From: Branchiostoma floridae | Lineage: Eukaryota > Chordata > Leptocardii > Amphioxiformes > Branchiostomatidae | NCBI RefSeq assembly: GCF_000003815.2 | Contig: NC_049992.1 | Span: 19,483,111 to 19,545,110 of the forward strand | Length of the DNA stretch: 62,000 bases | Direction of reading: 5' to 3' | Shown here: positions 1 to 11,107 of the stretch, in pieces | Numbering within the stretch: the stretch's first letter is position 1 | How the letters are laid out: each line of letters begins with the position of its first letter | Position numbers and translations under genes: made by a program | The notes under the pieces: generated by a model | The model's input: the letters and a program-made list of their open reading frames with translations, nothing else | Database searches by the model: none | Told to the model about the DNA's origin: nothing

Positions 1-791
1 TCTGAATTAAATTTGATTTATCCAGAAGAAGAGATTCAACTTTCATCTATTCATTATATTCCTGGATGTATAATCTTCACAAACGTAATATTTAGTATCA
101 TTCGTTTAAAAATGGCTTAAACAAACTGATGTGTTGAAGTCGAGAATAAAACTGAACCCCCCAAAAAGTATCGTTTTGAATCTTTATAAAGCTCTCTTTT
201 AAATGTGGTCATGCGAGCCATGCGGAACTGTAGCCGACTCACCGAGGTAGTCAGCTGTAAAGGTCACGATACACCGAATGGGCAAACATCACTATCTTAT
301 ACATACAATCAGAAAGTCGCGACTCATTACACTACCATATAGCAATGTTCATGTCCCGCCATATTTCAGGTTATAGTGTTTACAGACGCTTCCAGATTTC
401 TGCCGCACTACTTTTTTTACCCCTACGTTATTCATGGGGTCGAGGATAAATACTGTGTTCTGCTACCACAATATGAATAAGTCAAATTGTCTTGAGGAAG
501 GTGACAGGTTGTCACTAGTGAAAAGTTGGTGAAATCAAAGGAAGTGATGTGGAAAAAAAGTCTCCCTATTTCACATAAGGCGTTTCCTTGTTTTATATAT
601 GGGGTACCTCTGCAGAAAGAAGCGCATAGTTGTCGTTGGAAACGTTCTTCATGGTTTCAGTACATTTATTTATTTATTTTACATAGGGTTAAAGTTTAGG
701 GACCATAATGCATTTTAATGCATCGTGACTAAATGTTCGAACTAAGAATTTTGAATGTTCTGCGCATATACAGGGCGACCAATAATTAAGC
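1..791. other. 5' flank of gene A, no gene recognised
   Basis: No coding exon is visible. Positions about 480-660 resemble the flank of gene D at about 36960-37095: a shared stretch includes GTTGTCGTTGGAAACGTTCTT and a similar G/A-rich run. Positions 690-790 match 38030-38120 next to the first coding exon of D. The first-exon blocks seen upstream of the other genes are not present, so the promoter of A probably lies left of the window. Confidence 0.5.
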
Positions 792-912
792 ATGACTGAA
801 GACAACATCACCCCAGACGACGTGCCAAGTGTCGACGAAAACAGACATATCCCGAGTACAGAACCGAGTTCCATACGAGACGTGCCAAATGCACTACAAG
901 AAGCACATTGTC
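792..912 (+). CDS. Gene A exon 1, short cytoplasmic tail
   Basis: Starts at the ATG that aligns with the MAED start of gene B and ends at TGTC|GTAAGT in phase 1. It encodes 40 residues rich in Asp, Glu and Pro. It joins the start of the long tail (TEDNITPDDVPSV) directly to its membrane-proximal end (ENRHIPSTEPSS, then VPN..QEAHC), skipping the region with the NPxY motifs. A likely splice acceptor (ATACAG) lies about 20 bases upstream, so a noncoding first exon is expected. Confidence 0.7.
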
Positions 913-3900
913 GTAAGTTTGTTTTTCTTATATTTCTGTTCTGTTTTAGTAATCTAAAAAAATAGCAAACATAGCATTTAATGCAAATTGCAAGTTAAAA
1001 AAACTCGTTTTGTGTTTTCGATAATTCTACTTGTTTTCTTACAGCGGTAGGTTTTCTATGTAATACTGGAGATCTTATGGATATTCCAGACATATTTATT
1101 GTCTTGCATTAAAAAAAAAAGTTGATTGTCATTATTTTTGATAACTTAACCTATTCAAAATTATAACGTCTTCATTTGGTAATTTTGTTTGGTAAATTTT
1201 CGTAAAAAGTGTAATAGTTTTGACTTAAGTTTAATGGAGTTATTTTCAAATGGTTATCTTACTAGCTGTTTGTCCTTACGTCATACCTACAAAAAAGTAT
1301 AGACGCATGAGTCGTGCTAAATGAAAAATTGTCTTTTATGTTCCCTCTTCTCATGAATATATGTAATACATGTAGGCTAGATACATGGATCATTAACACC
1401 AACACCCTGACGTTTACATCGTATGTATTTTTAGAGTGCACTTATAGAAGGCTGAGCGTTGCCGTGATAGTAACTACCTTGTTGGCGGCATCAGTTGGTT
1501 TTGGAACCTGGATTTATTTCCACAACAATGTTCGGGACGTTCAAAAGGTAAGAAAACGGTATTCATTCCGTTTCAGGATGTAGCCTACGTGTATGTCTTG
1601 TAAACATGTTTAGGAGGGCATTGTTGATTGTACATCATGTTATATAATTGAAAGGGCCGTCCGTATTTACATTCGTCACCAGTTCTGTTCACTGTACGAG
1701 CTATACAAACTATAATCTCTCCTATCTACAGACAATGAAGGCTGTTTATAATACATCCAACACTCGTCAATCTGCATTGCCATTGGACTCTACCTACACC
1801 CATGGTCACCCTGCTATGGACACTACCTACACCCATGGTCAGCCTGCTGCGGACACCGCCTACACCCATGGTCAGCTTGCTGCAGACATTACCTACAGCA
1901 TTGATACGCCTGTTGCGGACACTACCTACATCCCTGGTCATTCTGCAGTGGACACTACCTACAACAATGGTCAGACTGCTGCGGACTACTCTCCAAGCAG
2001 AGGTTAGGCTGTTTTTTTTTTTACTTTTTTTAAGCGTTTTTATTGGGCTTTCTATTTTGTACTGAAATCTTGACGTCTCAGATATTCTTTTGGCGACATT
2101 CGGACAGGGTTCGAAGTGGCTTACCGTTTCGGTTCTCCATCGAATGAGATAAGAATGATTCGAATAATGTTGGAATGCCGCAGAATGCGGCCATACTGCA
2201 GTTAGAATAGCTAGAGTACACTTAGAATCCACTTTGAATGTCATTCGACATTTCTCCACTTCGAATGCGCATCGACAGTTTTTAACATGTCAAAAACTTT
2301 CGAGCGAGCCAAAAGAACGGGCACAAATAGCTGGAATGCAGTAAGAATGTCTGGAACACACTACGAATTGCCAGGAATATGTCAGGAATAGAAAATAATT
2401 TTCATACTGACGGCATTCCCGCTGATTCTTGCTCTCGTGTAAAGGGGGCTTAACCGCGGAAGCGTACCTACGGGGAGCGACCAAAGCACAACCGAGCGAC
2501 CAAGGCTGGACTCCAACTGCAGGCTAACAATAACTTTCTTGGCTAAGATAAAACTTTTATACTTCAACCCTCAAATACCCGACCTTTGTTTGCGACTAAA
2601 ATGACCGGTCAAAACGGACCCCAAAATGTTTTGTTCAATTAAGTCTTATTTCCAATTTTCACCCGGGATCATTGTACATAAGTTGTTGCTAAAGTGTTGC
2701 TAATTCCGACTCATTATTATAATTTATGCAAAATATTAGAAGGACCACGTTTTGAACTAACCTTTTTCTGACCAGGAATCACAGTTCACGCTTTCAAATA
2801 AATACTTGGTGCATTTGTACATTTTGGTGCATATTGCCATTTCATGTTAGTTCCGCGACGCATTCATAATACTTCAAGCTAAATTAAGCACCTCTTACTT
2901 TAAAACCTCAGATAGATGCGCCAGCTGGACGGCTTGGTTCGATCGTGACGACCCCACGTGGACCGGGGACTGGGAAACCCTGACCGATCTCCGCACCGAG
3001 AACCCCGGGACGATCTGCCCCGCGCCGACAGCCATCCAGGCCCGCGTCATCAGCACCGGGCAGGACGCGTCACTGACGGGAGAACAGTTCGCTTTCTACG
3101 ATACAACAACCGGCTTCGTCTGTAAGAAGAACGACCAAAGAGACAAAACGTGTCTAGATTATGAAGTCCGTTTCTGCTGCCCGGATTTTGTTGGTATGTA
3201 TCCATTCCATCTGCAGACCTTGTGTAGCTGCAACGCTGATTGAAGCCTACTTTAACATTATTCCTGAAAATAGGGTCTGCATGGGGGGTGGCCATGGGGT
3301 CACGAAAACGCTTTACACTGCATCCAGAACCCCCTATGTATTACTGTAAGCAATTACGCATAAGGAAGGCAAATTTACATCATTTTTTGTTGCCATGGTA
3401 ACGGAATTATGACCGGCCTATTTTGGCCCCAATCTGTCAATTTCGATATAAAAAATGTATTCCTGGTAAAATACACTTGTTTCCTTACATCAATTAAATT
3501 CTATGAAATTCAATGTAACTTTCATGATAGGAATTTATAATTTATGTTAATTTCGTCGTTGGTCAAAATCCAAGATGGCCGCCCCTATTAGCTAAATGAC
3601 GTCATAACGTCACATTGTATGATGATGACACGAAAGGATTTACATGTCTTTATCCTCTGAAAATTTTGTTGTTATACAATACGTAGCGTATATTTGGGTC
3701 TCGAAAGTTTGTTTTAAAAACTGCACATTCTGATTGGTTCATTTGTACCCCAAATGTACCGAGCACAGACTATCCTTTAATATTTCAACAGTATTGTACC
3801 AATCTCCGTTAAAACGTATGAGGGAGTGTAGCAGATATTGACTGCCAAAGTCACGGAAGAAATGTTTCTTCAGTTAAGAGATGTTTAAATGGCATATGTT

Positions 3901-4200
3901 TTGACAAAGGTATGAGATCGTGGAACTCTAATTTCAAAAATAATGACGGAATAAACATTTCGTCCAATAGCCTCTCAGAAGAAGTGGCGAGACGACGGGC
4001 GTTGCGGCCAGGGTTACCCGGCAGATGATGGTAACCCTGCTGAATGTGATCCTGACGGTGTAGCCCCATGCTGCTCCAATTTGCACTGGTGCGGTAGCTC
4101 GACTAACCACTGTGACTGCATCAGGTGTGTCGACTACGGAAAGAAGAGGTGCGGGACGAAAGGGTTTTGGGCAATATTTACAGGGAAGTCGTGTCGATAG
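792..4200 (+). CDS. Gene A: short-tailed type II membrane protein with 11-residue repeat stalk, WxxW domain and hevein-like module (5 exons)
   Basis: Coding exons 792-912, 1435-1547, 1732-2002, 2912-3193 and 3971-4200 join in frame to 338 residues. Predicted order: cytoplasmic tail 1-40, transmembrane helix about 47-67 preceded by YRR (positive-inside, so type II), Thr/Pro/His repeat stalk 79-168, WxxW domain 169-262, hevein-like module 263-338. There is no signal peptide. All internal junctions have GT donors and AG acceptors and compatible phases. Relative to B, C and E the tail lacks all three NPxY motifs through in-frame deletions. The closest relative in the array is D. The WxxW domain (Pfam Mucin2_WxxW type) is known from gel-forming mucins and CILP. 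A role as a surface recognition or mucosal receptor is inferred. Expression cannot be judged from sequence. Confidence 0.72.
1435..1547 (+). CDS. Gene A exon 2, transmembrane segment
   Basis: Acceptor TTTTTAG, donor AAG|GTAAGA; begins phase 1 and ends phase 0. It encodes CTYRR followed by about 21 hydrophobic residues (LSVAVIVTTLLAASVGFGTW) and YFHNNVRDVQK. The Arg pair before the helix and few charges just after it fit an N-in, C-out helix. It is nearly identical to the exon in gene D. Confidence 0.8.
1732..2002 (+). CDS. Gene A exon 3, 11-residue repeat stalk
   Basis: Acceptor CTACAG, donor G|GTTAGG, phase 0 to 1. After a short lead (TMKAVYNTSN) come about seven 33-bp units of the type TTYTHGQPAAD. 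Thr-, Pro- and Gly-rich units suggest an extended, possibly O-glycosylated stalk. The last residues (YSPSR) and the donor coincide with the terminal sequence of a MITE present intact at 42371-42557. Confidence 0.75.
1989..2075. mobile_element. Half of a TA-flanked MITE, overlapping the end of gene A exon 3
   Basis: From TA|CTCTCCAAGCAGAGGTTAGG onward, then a T-rich stretch and a GTTTTTATTGGGCTTTCTATTTTGTA-like segment, this matches the left half of the element at 42371-42557. The right half is absent. The exon's final codons and its GT donor fall inside the element's terminal repeat. Confidence 0.6.
2566..3890. mobile_element. Composite interspersed repeat surrounding the WxxW exon
   Basis: 2566-2790 (ACCCTCAAATACCCGAC.., ..GGACCCCAAAATG..) matches 12193-12440. 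About 3380-3870 (GTTGCCATGG, ATCAATTAAAT, CAAAATCCAAGA, ..CAAAGTCACGGAAG..) matches 12580-13260. The block 2791-3370, which holds the WxxW exon, replaces about 130 bases of that repeat. The boundaries are approximate. Confidence 0.55.
2912..3193 (+). CDS. Gene A exon 4, WxxW domain
   Basis: The exon is open over 94 residues with acceptor CCTCAG and donor G|GTATGT, phase 1 to 1. Diagnostic features of the WxxW family are visible: CASWTAWFDRDDP near the start, GDWETL, TICPAP, an Ile-x-x-Arg segment (IQARV), TGFVCKK, and the C-terminal CLDYEVRFCCP. Six or more cysteines are conserved. The exon is clearly more GC-rich (many C- or G-ending codons) than the rest of gene A. No other copy occurs in the window. 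Family assignment is firm; the ligand is unknown. Confidence 0.88.
3971..4200 (+). CDS. Gene A exon 5, hevein-like Cys-rich module and stop
   Basis: Acceptor CCAATAG. It encodes KKWRDDGRCG, then GYPADDGNPAECDP, PCCS, HWCGSS, HCDCIRCVDY and a 19-residue tail ending at TAG. The CG..C..CCS..WCG..HC..C spacing resembles chitin-binding type 1 (hevein) domains. Carbohydrate (chitin-like) binding is inferred from this resemblance only. With gene E this is one of the two full copies of the module. Confidence 0.78.
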
Positions 4201-5338
4201 TTTACGATACTCCTAATTGGCCCTGTACGGCAAATGTTGATTCAATTATATAAATGAAATCCTCTTTAAAAGTAGAAACTGAAGAGGAGGTGGGGAACGC
4301 TTTTCTTATGAAAACACTTTAAATCAATTATCCATTTTCAGATTTTGTTATAAAGTTTGCCATTTATTGAACCCTTAGCAGTTGAACCTTGCAATTGATT
4401 TGTACGATTCACAATATGGAAAAAAATTGGACGCCAGGTGAGATGATGTGTGCTTCGTATACAATCAAATCGACATGACCTTGTGTGGAAAAAAACATGT
4501 CTTGCCACTATTGACAATATGTTCCTCCCGATGAAACCTTTGGCACCTTTTGTTCGTTTCAAAAGGCTTGTACATATGCCCCATGATACTTGAAATTTAA
4601 ACCGTTACCACAAGAATGATTCCCAAAAATGGTTGAAAAATATTTTTTTCTAAAAATAACATTTCTGAGATGGTAGACCCAAAAATTATCTTTTGAAAAG
4701 TAACAACTGAGGTTTGAACTCAAGGCCTGACGTTGTATGGTTTAATGTCTATGACACTGCCAGTTGGGCTATTTCAACTATTCTTTTTTTTAATGATCTC
4801 TATTCATTCAAACCTATGTCTGTGATTCCTGATCCGTCTTAGAGACGTTATGTATAATTTTCCACGAACAGTTTTCACCCTTGGATGGTCCTTTTCCAGC
4901 TAGGTTAGCTGACCCATTGGCCGTCCTGACCACTCTTTAATGTTAATCCATGCAATGTGGGTACGAGCTCATAGATATACTCCCCTGTCTTTCCTTATCC
5001 ATTATACAATTTAACACGTAGTTTCTTGATATAAGTCAAGAATATTCATCATTATCTAAACCGTGTCATGATTTACATCTTTGTTAATATGTTGGAGAAA
5101 CTATTGTGCACCAATCATGCAAACAAGCATTTGAGGCCGGATAATTTCATCTCGTATAATAAGGTATGACTTGTAATAGAACCATCAAATTTAGTAACAT
5201 CTAACATGAATTTAAATACTGGTATACATTCCTAATTGTAGTGTTGCCATTGAAATAGGTTTCATTGGAGCAGGCAAACCGTCGTGTTGAACAATCACTT
5301 AATACAGTAACAACTATTACTTATAGGCTGCCTATATC
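4201..5338. other. 3' flank of gene A (duplicated unit), no gene
   Basis: Non-coding. It aligns in order with the flanks after gene B (17664-18790) and in part gene D (41018-41500), with shared blocks such as ATTGAACCCTTA.AGTTGAACC, TACGATTCACAATATGG and TTTGAGGCCGGAT. It holds the presumed 3' UTR of A, but no polyadenylation site could be assigned with confidence. Confidence 0.5.
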
Positions 5339-5659
5339 CAGGGCTCGAAATGCTTTTTTCTGCATACCTGCACTGGTGCAGGTAACATTGAAAATTACCT
5401 GCTCCAGACAAATTTTACCTGCAACACTTTGAACTTAGGAAGTATAGATCATACTAAAATTGTTCAGGAACCACTTTTTTTCTTTTATACATTACAGGTA
5501 ACAGCCAATAAGACTAAGAACAATCCACAATACACCTTCATCATAGGACATTTATGTAGTTGGGTGTGCAGGTTAAGTGCAGGTAGACGTCATAAATACC
5601 TGCACAGCTCCAATTTTACCTGCACTAACATGCATATGCAGGTGGTATTTCGAGCCCTG
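5339..5659. mobile_element. hAT-like inverted-repeat element (MITE), 321 bp
   Basis: Imperfect terminal inverted repeats CAGGGCTCGAAATGC.. and ..TATTTCGAGCCCTG, with internal inverted ACCTGCACT / AGTGCAGGT motifs. The paralogous flanks of B (about 18790) and E (about 54295) lack it and read straight across, so an empty site exists. No clear transposase. The hAT assignment rests on CAG-type ends and is tentative. Confidence 0.65.
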
Positions 5660-8500
5660 CTAATGCCAAAAGTCATGATGATTGTTCATTCCGTCTTGAT
5701 TAATTCTCATGCAAATTCTAAAACTAAAATGGCTCCCGCGGTTCCCTAAAGGCAATATATATAATAGGGCAGCAAACATTCTTACAAGACTTATTATCTG
5801 CACCAGGAGCTATGTCTACCACCACAGAAACTCGATACTGTCATGTCAAGAACAAGGAGTGTAAAAAAAATTAAAGGAAGTTCTGCTGCAGTACCTAAAC
5901 AAGCCACTAAAGGTTCCAGAATCGAATCAGTTCAAGACCAGATAAAAAACAACCCAATATAAATGACATTTTTGAGCTATAGCGAAAATTCTCAAACACG
6001 TATTTACACACACGGATTTTTCAAATTGATGGGCACACCTCGTGTTGACAAAATTTCACTGCCTCACCTTTCTCAAATCAACTTCCATTAGGCCTCAAAT
6101 TCCAGTAGCTGTACGGGCCTATTTTGGATGATACATTTATCATTTTTATTCAAACTTCGAACTTTGCTACAAGGGACCCTCTAAATGTTGAAATGTTGTT
6201 ATTTCTCTTGTGTAAATTGAGTAAGCCCCACGACTTTTTGCAAAAGTTTTTTTTTTCCACCGACCGACCCAATTTTTTCTGAAAAAAAAAACGAGAAACA
6301 ACAAATAAAAATGGTGTGGCCTTACCAAGAATTGTAAGATAGCGTGCTAAAATCAATATTTCATTATGTTGACTGGGCGTCCCGTAACTTTATAAACTGC
6401 ATGCTATAAATGACTGGGGAAGAGGAGTTGGGATTAAAGCTTTCAGAAGAGGAAGTAGGATCTTAAATCTGATGTTTCAATCTCATTCATTTCAACGTTT
6501 ATAGATCAATGTTTTTATCCGTTTTTGTTTGGTTATCTTTTTGCCTCTATGGCATATATGCTGATATAAGATTTAATTCTACACCAATGATATAGTATAG
6601 TGTTTGAAGTAACTTTTATGATGTAGAATTCATAATGTAAGCTTATTTAAACAAGCTTGCCGGTCCAAGATGTCGGATATAAGCCTGTATCTTCACTATT
6701 CACTATTTGTTATGACGTAATGTTTACTATCACTTGTCATTATTGGTGCTTTCGTTGCAAAAAAAAAACTTTGATGATGCTTATTAAGTTTTAAACTTAT
6801 CTAGACTGGCCTTTTTAATTCTTGAGACGAAAGGGGTTCATTTATCTTCCCAATCGTGATTTCCAAACGGCTTGGTGTACGAGAACCAAATTATGTAACC
6901 GTTACGTTTTATCTTAAATGTAATATTGGTCTCATTTGGACGTTATCAAAGGTAATGACGTAATCATAATGTCAATTATGTGATTGAAACTGTTTATCAT
7001 AAACCTAGAATCTTGCAACTTTCTTTAGAATCTTTCTCTTCCTGATTGGTAAAACTAAAGTGTATCTTATATTCTAATTGATCAACATCAGCTGGCTACG
7101 TCTTTTCTTTTTTGAAATAAAGTCGCATAATCTTGTTTAGGTTTGCAAGTCTCTTTATTTAAACATTTTAAATGATAGCTTTCGATTCAAAAGCAAATCT
7201 AGAAATATACATATTGAAAAATGAAATGCCTCTACCATTGGTATATGCAAAGGGGGGGGGGGGTATAAGCTTGCAGTTTTTCTTTGCATTGTGTATTTGC
7301 TCTTAGCATACAATAGTTCATTTTAATTTTTTACAGCAGTTTAACAATTGGACTCTGGCACGTAGCTTTGTTTATACATATAGTGTCTGGTCAATTCTGG
7401 AAAATTAGCGTTAGAAGGGGCTAAAAACTACAATTGTTGGCACTTTTATATATGTGAATTGTTGGTTTATGATAGTTTTCTGTGAATGGTTGGTTTATGG
7501 TAGTTTTGTGGAGAAATAGACGTACATTATAGAAACAGTATTCCTTAGCTCGCTTTTTCATTTGACACTAATGTGTAGCTTTTACACACTGCCATTTCTT
7601 TAAAACCTTTGTTCACTTTATATGCAAAGAACCACCCACCTTCTCTACACAATGATCTATGAATATGAGCAGCAATCTTTTGATAAGTCTGAAGAAAGAT
7701 AACCTTTGTCCTTTTGTGAAAGCTTGACGACGTTTTGCAATCTTGTTTTTTTTTTAAACAGCTGAAGATTATTTTTTGAGAAAAGCAGGTGCCTAGATAT
7801 AGGACTTTGCCCCCCCCCCTTCGTAGTTTCAAAACGGCTTAGGTTACGATCGCAAAAATTAGAGGGGATGATGTACTTGTGAAATCTTATATTGTCTGTA
7901 ATATTGGTATCGTTATGACGTAACATGACGTAATAATGACGCTATAGTGTCATATTTTGTGCTAAAATTGTCTAAATATGAAATTTCCGCTATACTTAAA
8001 GGTATCAAATAAAACAATAACTATAAAGGTTATCTTATTGGTGTCTAAATCTGCCAAGTCTTTTGTTGCTATTGACGACGACACTGACGCATATATTACG
8101 TCAGAAAATGAACAACAAACATTATTCTTAACAATTACACAACTACGTTGTTCATTGCGGAGAGAGTGAATCTAATAGAACTAATCCCAGTTATGGTGGC
8201 CATATTGGATTTCCCGGGGTCATTTGAGGTCATGGCACCAGAACGAGGCTGCGGTTGGGCACTCAGCAATCTTCTGTATAAGCCGTATTGTAGACATGAG
8301 TATGCCATCTTCGGGAGTGCATTTCGGGAAAACCAACATGGCCGCCATAACTGGAATCAACTGTATTGTAGAAGACAATGTATCATGTGTCATCTTCACG
8401 CCGTGCTAAATTGTGTTGTTACACTTACCCATATTGTCATTACGTTACAAAGTATCAGACCATGTGAAGCCTTGTGGAACCCCTCTTCTAAGAATTAGAT
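5660..8500. other. Duplicated intergenic DNA between A and B, no gene
   Basis: About 5660-6800 parallels 18800-19720 (after B) and 54300-55370 (after E), including TATAAATGACTGGGGAAGAGG and GCCGGTCCAAGATGTCGGAT. About 6810-7080 and 7800-8200 are decayed interiors of the TTAA-flanked element family (CC-rich run, TTTC.AAACGGCTT.., TATGACGTAA.. motifs). Short open frames here have no recognisable family. Confidence 0.45.
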
Positions 8501-8535
8501 AGTATATATGGCCGTGCAGTCATTATTGCAAAGGC

Positions 8536-8592
8536 CTCTTCCACCAAGCAAACTATGCACTTGTAACTACTAGTGAACTAGCCTCTGGTTAT
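8536..8592. repeat. Single copy of the minisatellite unit found at 22271-23790
   Basis: Reads ..CACCAAGCAAACTATGCACTTGTAA.. then AGTGAACTAGCCTCTGG, i.e. one unit of the array upstream of gene C, in the equivalent position upstream of gene B. Confidence 0.7.
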
Positions 8593-9220
8593 GCCAACAA
8601 ACAGACTTCACTTCTTTTCTCGCTTATTGGTACAGATACTCATTTATGATGTACAGTAAAAGTTTGCACACCATCATTTCATTTTTTTTTACTGTACAAG
8701 TAAAAACAATACAACATTTCGGGAGAGAAAGCCATATTGATATACCAATACCATGATGAGTCTCGGGTATGACTGAATTTGCTTTTATGTAAGAGTTTGA
8801 TGACGTTTAGACTGATTTTGTGAAGATGGGACTTGGGAGATAACGTAATGTCAAACCCGTACTTACCTAATACCAAAAAATTTAGGAGTTGATCACTTAA
8901 TTTATACATTATCAGGAAACGGCTAAGAAAAATTTATCGGCATATTTGCGCCATTTTTTTTAAAATTACAATTGCAACAAAGATACTTTACCTCACAGGT
9001 TGCGGAGGTGTATTGATGTCTATTTAGGAACCTGACTTTCAGCTGTCTCATGTTGTTGACAAACGTGCTTGGACGAGTTCATATATTGATGAAAAAGGAA
9101 TACACACATATTAATGTATAACAATAAAGATTTTGTCATAATAAAGTACATATTCGATCAGACAAGCACATCATTCACTATACTTTCAACAATCCAACAT
9201 GCTATGATATACCAATACAT

Positions 9221-9407
9221 CTACATTCGACGTTACGCACTTTCGAAGTGGTTCGTCTTGTGTCTTGAATAATTAATTACAGTCAACTGATACTAGAAAC
9301 AAACCCTGTCTACCCAGAATCAAATACCACAGTCGTGTCTTTGAGATCGTGTGTTTGGTTATGATAAAGCGAGAAGAACTGTGAGTCACCACCATAAAAG
9401 TTCTCTG
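9221..9407 (+). promoter_or_regulatory. Gene B distal putative noncoding first exon / promoter block
   Basis: One of seven related blocks in the window. It contains GTGGTTCGTCTTGTGTCTTGA, a middle ACCACAGTCGTGTC, and GATAAAGCGAGAAGAACTGT, and ends in CTCTG|GTAAGT, a strong donor. The block has no long open frame, so a 5' UTR exon that splices to the acceptor at 11099 is likely. The transcription start is unknown. Confidence 0.5.
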
Positions 9408-10656
9408 GTAAGTATGGAATATCTAATCATTTTGCTTATTTAGTTCACATGACAAACCAAACTGTCTTAATATTGACAATTTTACAATTATATGATTAAT
9501 GTTTTATCTATTTGCAAAATTATGTCCTAAGGCTAATTGCATGTACAGTCTCAAAGACTAAAAGTAGAAAATAGTGTGATACATAACACTAGTGTCTAAT
9601 CAACTATATAATACAATGTATACTATTGTTTGGTTTGACTTATTTTTCAATGCTGTGGTTAATGAAATGTCTCACATTTGTATGATAATTGTATTTATGC
9701 TTTTAGTAGAAATATAGTCTTTTGGTGATCTCCAAGATGGTAAAAGCTCGGTGAAATTGTGACAGTTATTTGAAAAAAAATCTGTTTCTATTAGCTCCAT
9801 GTTGAGTACACTGACTAGTAAAATGTGTTTCATTTTTCACTGCATCCATTGAGCAATAATTTGATGTACTCGAATAATGGAGATTATGAATAAACAAACG
9901 AACAAATAAACATTCGTCCATAATCTTTCGTAGGCCCCGTTCTATCGCTATTGGATATGCGCTAATGTTCTTATCTTACATATGGCGGATGTTTAATTAA
10001 GCTCATTATGATACAGAAAATTTTCCATCCAGAATTCGGATTTGAAATTTTCTAGTAAAATCTTAGCTTACCATTATCTGCGGACAAGCGGAGAATTGAT
10101 GAAAGAATCGAATGTTTGAACATTCAAGTCAGCAAGTCTTCTCTTTAACAGTGAACATATATTGTTATTGTCTAATAGTAGGGTAGATGGCTGTAAGAAG
10201 GAATAGCTTGTATTTGGTATTACAGTATCAACTATAATGGTGCATTCATTATTTTGAAATTATTTCCCATATTGTATTCTTGAAAGAGCATGCAGTTTTT
10301 ATTCTTTGTTTTAGATAGTTATTGATATATCGATAATGCGCAGCTACGTGCGTACACTACCATTTTAAAAACATTTTTGTACTGTACGAACAAGTATCCA
10401 CCCACTTCTTTTTCAAGTGAAAGATATATGAATATATGAAGTAATGTTCTGATAATTCTTTGTTTGATGACGTTTTGCAATCCTATTTTCTTAAGTACTA
10501 GCAGAATTATTTTTTTTAAGGATTAACTTAGAAATGGCATATGGTAGAGAAAATATCGCACGAATTCGTATACAGTTTTGCACAAGCTTTATTTACTAAA
10601 CCCCCAGAAACCCCCAGCATACCAGCAATGAATAACAAATGTATGCATTTATATGT
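9408..10656. other. Non-coding, between the two first-exon blocks of gene B
   Basis: AT-rich with no gene. It shares scattered segments with 44472-45295 upstream of E (CTTACCATTATCTGCGGACAA, GAATGTTTGAA, TCTTCTCTTTAACA), so it is part of the duplicated unit. Confidence 0.5.
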
Positions 10657-10821
10657 AGTGCTAGGCACAAGTGAATTGGTTCGTCTTGAGTCTTGAACAT
10701 TTTTACAGTAAACTGGTATAAAGAGTGCACTCTGTCTACTGAGAACCAAATATCACAGTTGTGTCGTCAAGGTTTGAGTCCAGATAAAGCGAGAAGGACT
10801 GTGAGTCATAGAAGACATCCG
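10657..10821 (+). promoter_or_regulatory. Gene B proximal putative noncoding first exon / promoter block
   Basis: Begins GTGCTAGGCACAAGTG, contains TTGGTTCGTCTTGAGTCTTGA and GATAAAGCGAGAAGGACTGT, and ends ATCCG|GTGAGT. It pairs with the distal block 1.2 kb upstream. The next acceptor in the locus is at 11099. Confidence 0.5.
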
Positions 10822-11107
10822 GTGAGTACAAAATATGTCTTCTAATGACTTTGTTTTCCAGGGGGGTTGTCTCCAGCTTTAATTTTTTGTCTCATTGTTT
10901 TAGGAGCCCATGATGTTATTTTCCTTTTCCAACATTCCATTCTTACAGAAATACTTAGTCATCAGTTACAAATGTCAGAATTCATTGAGAATGCCTGCTA
11001 ATACCTACAGCCACAACACCTGAAACAGTATAGAGTATAGACGACTCTATGATGGTAAAAATAAACATATTTCTTGTTATAACTACATGTATATCCAGGT
11101 TGGTGAA

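Noticed and set aside
1726-2259. 177-codon minus-strand open frame opposite the gene A stalk (similar frames opposite B, C and D stalks)
   Set aside because: The 33-bp stalk repeat is a multiple of three, so it keeps antisense frames open. The products (GVGSVHGRVTI-type) are repeat shadows without independent support.
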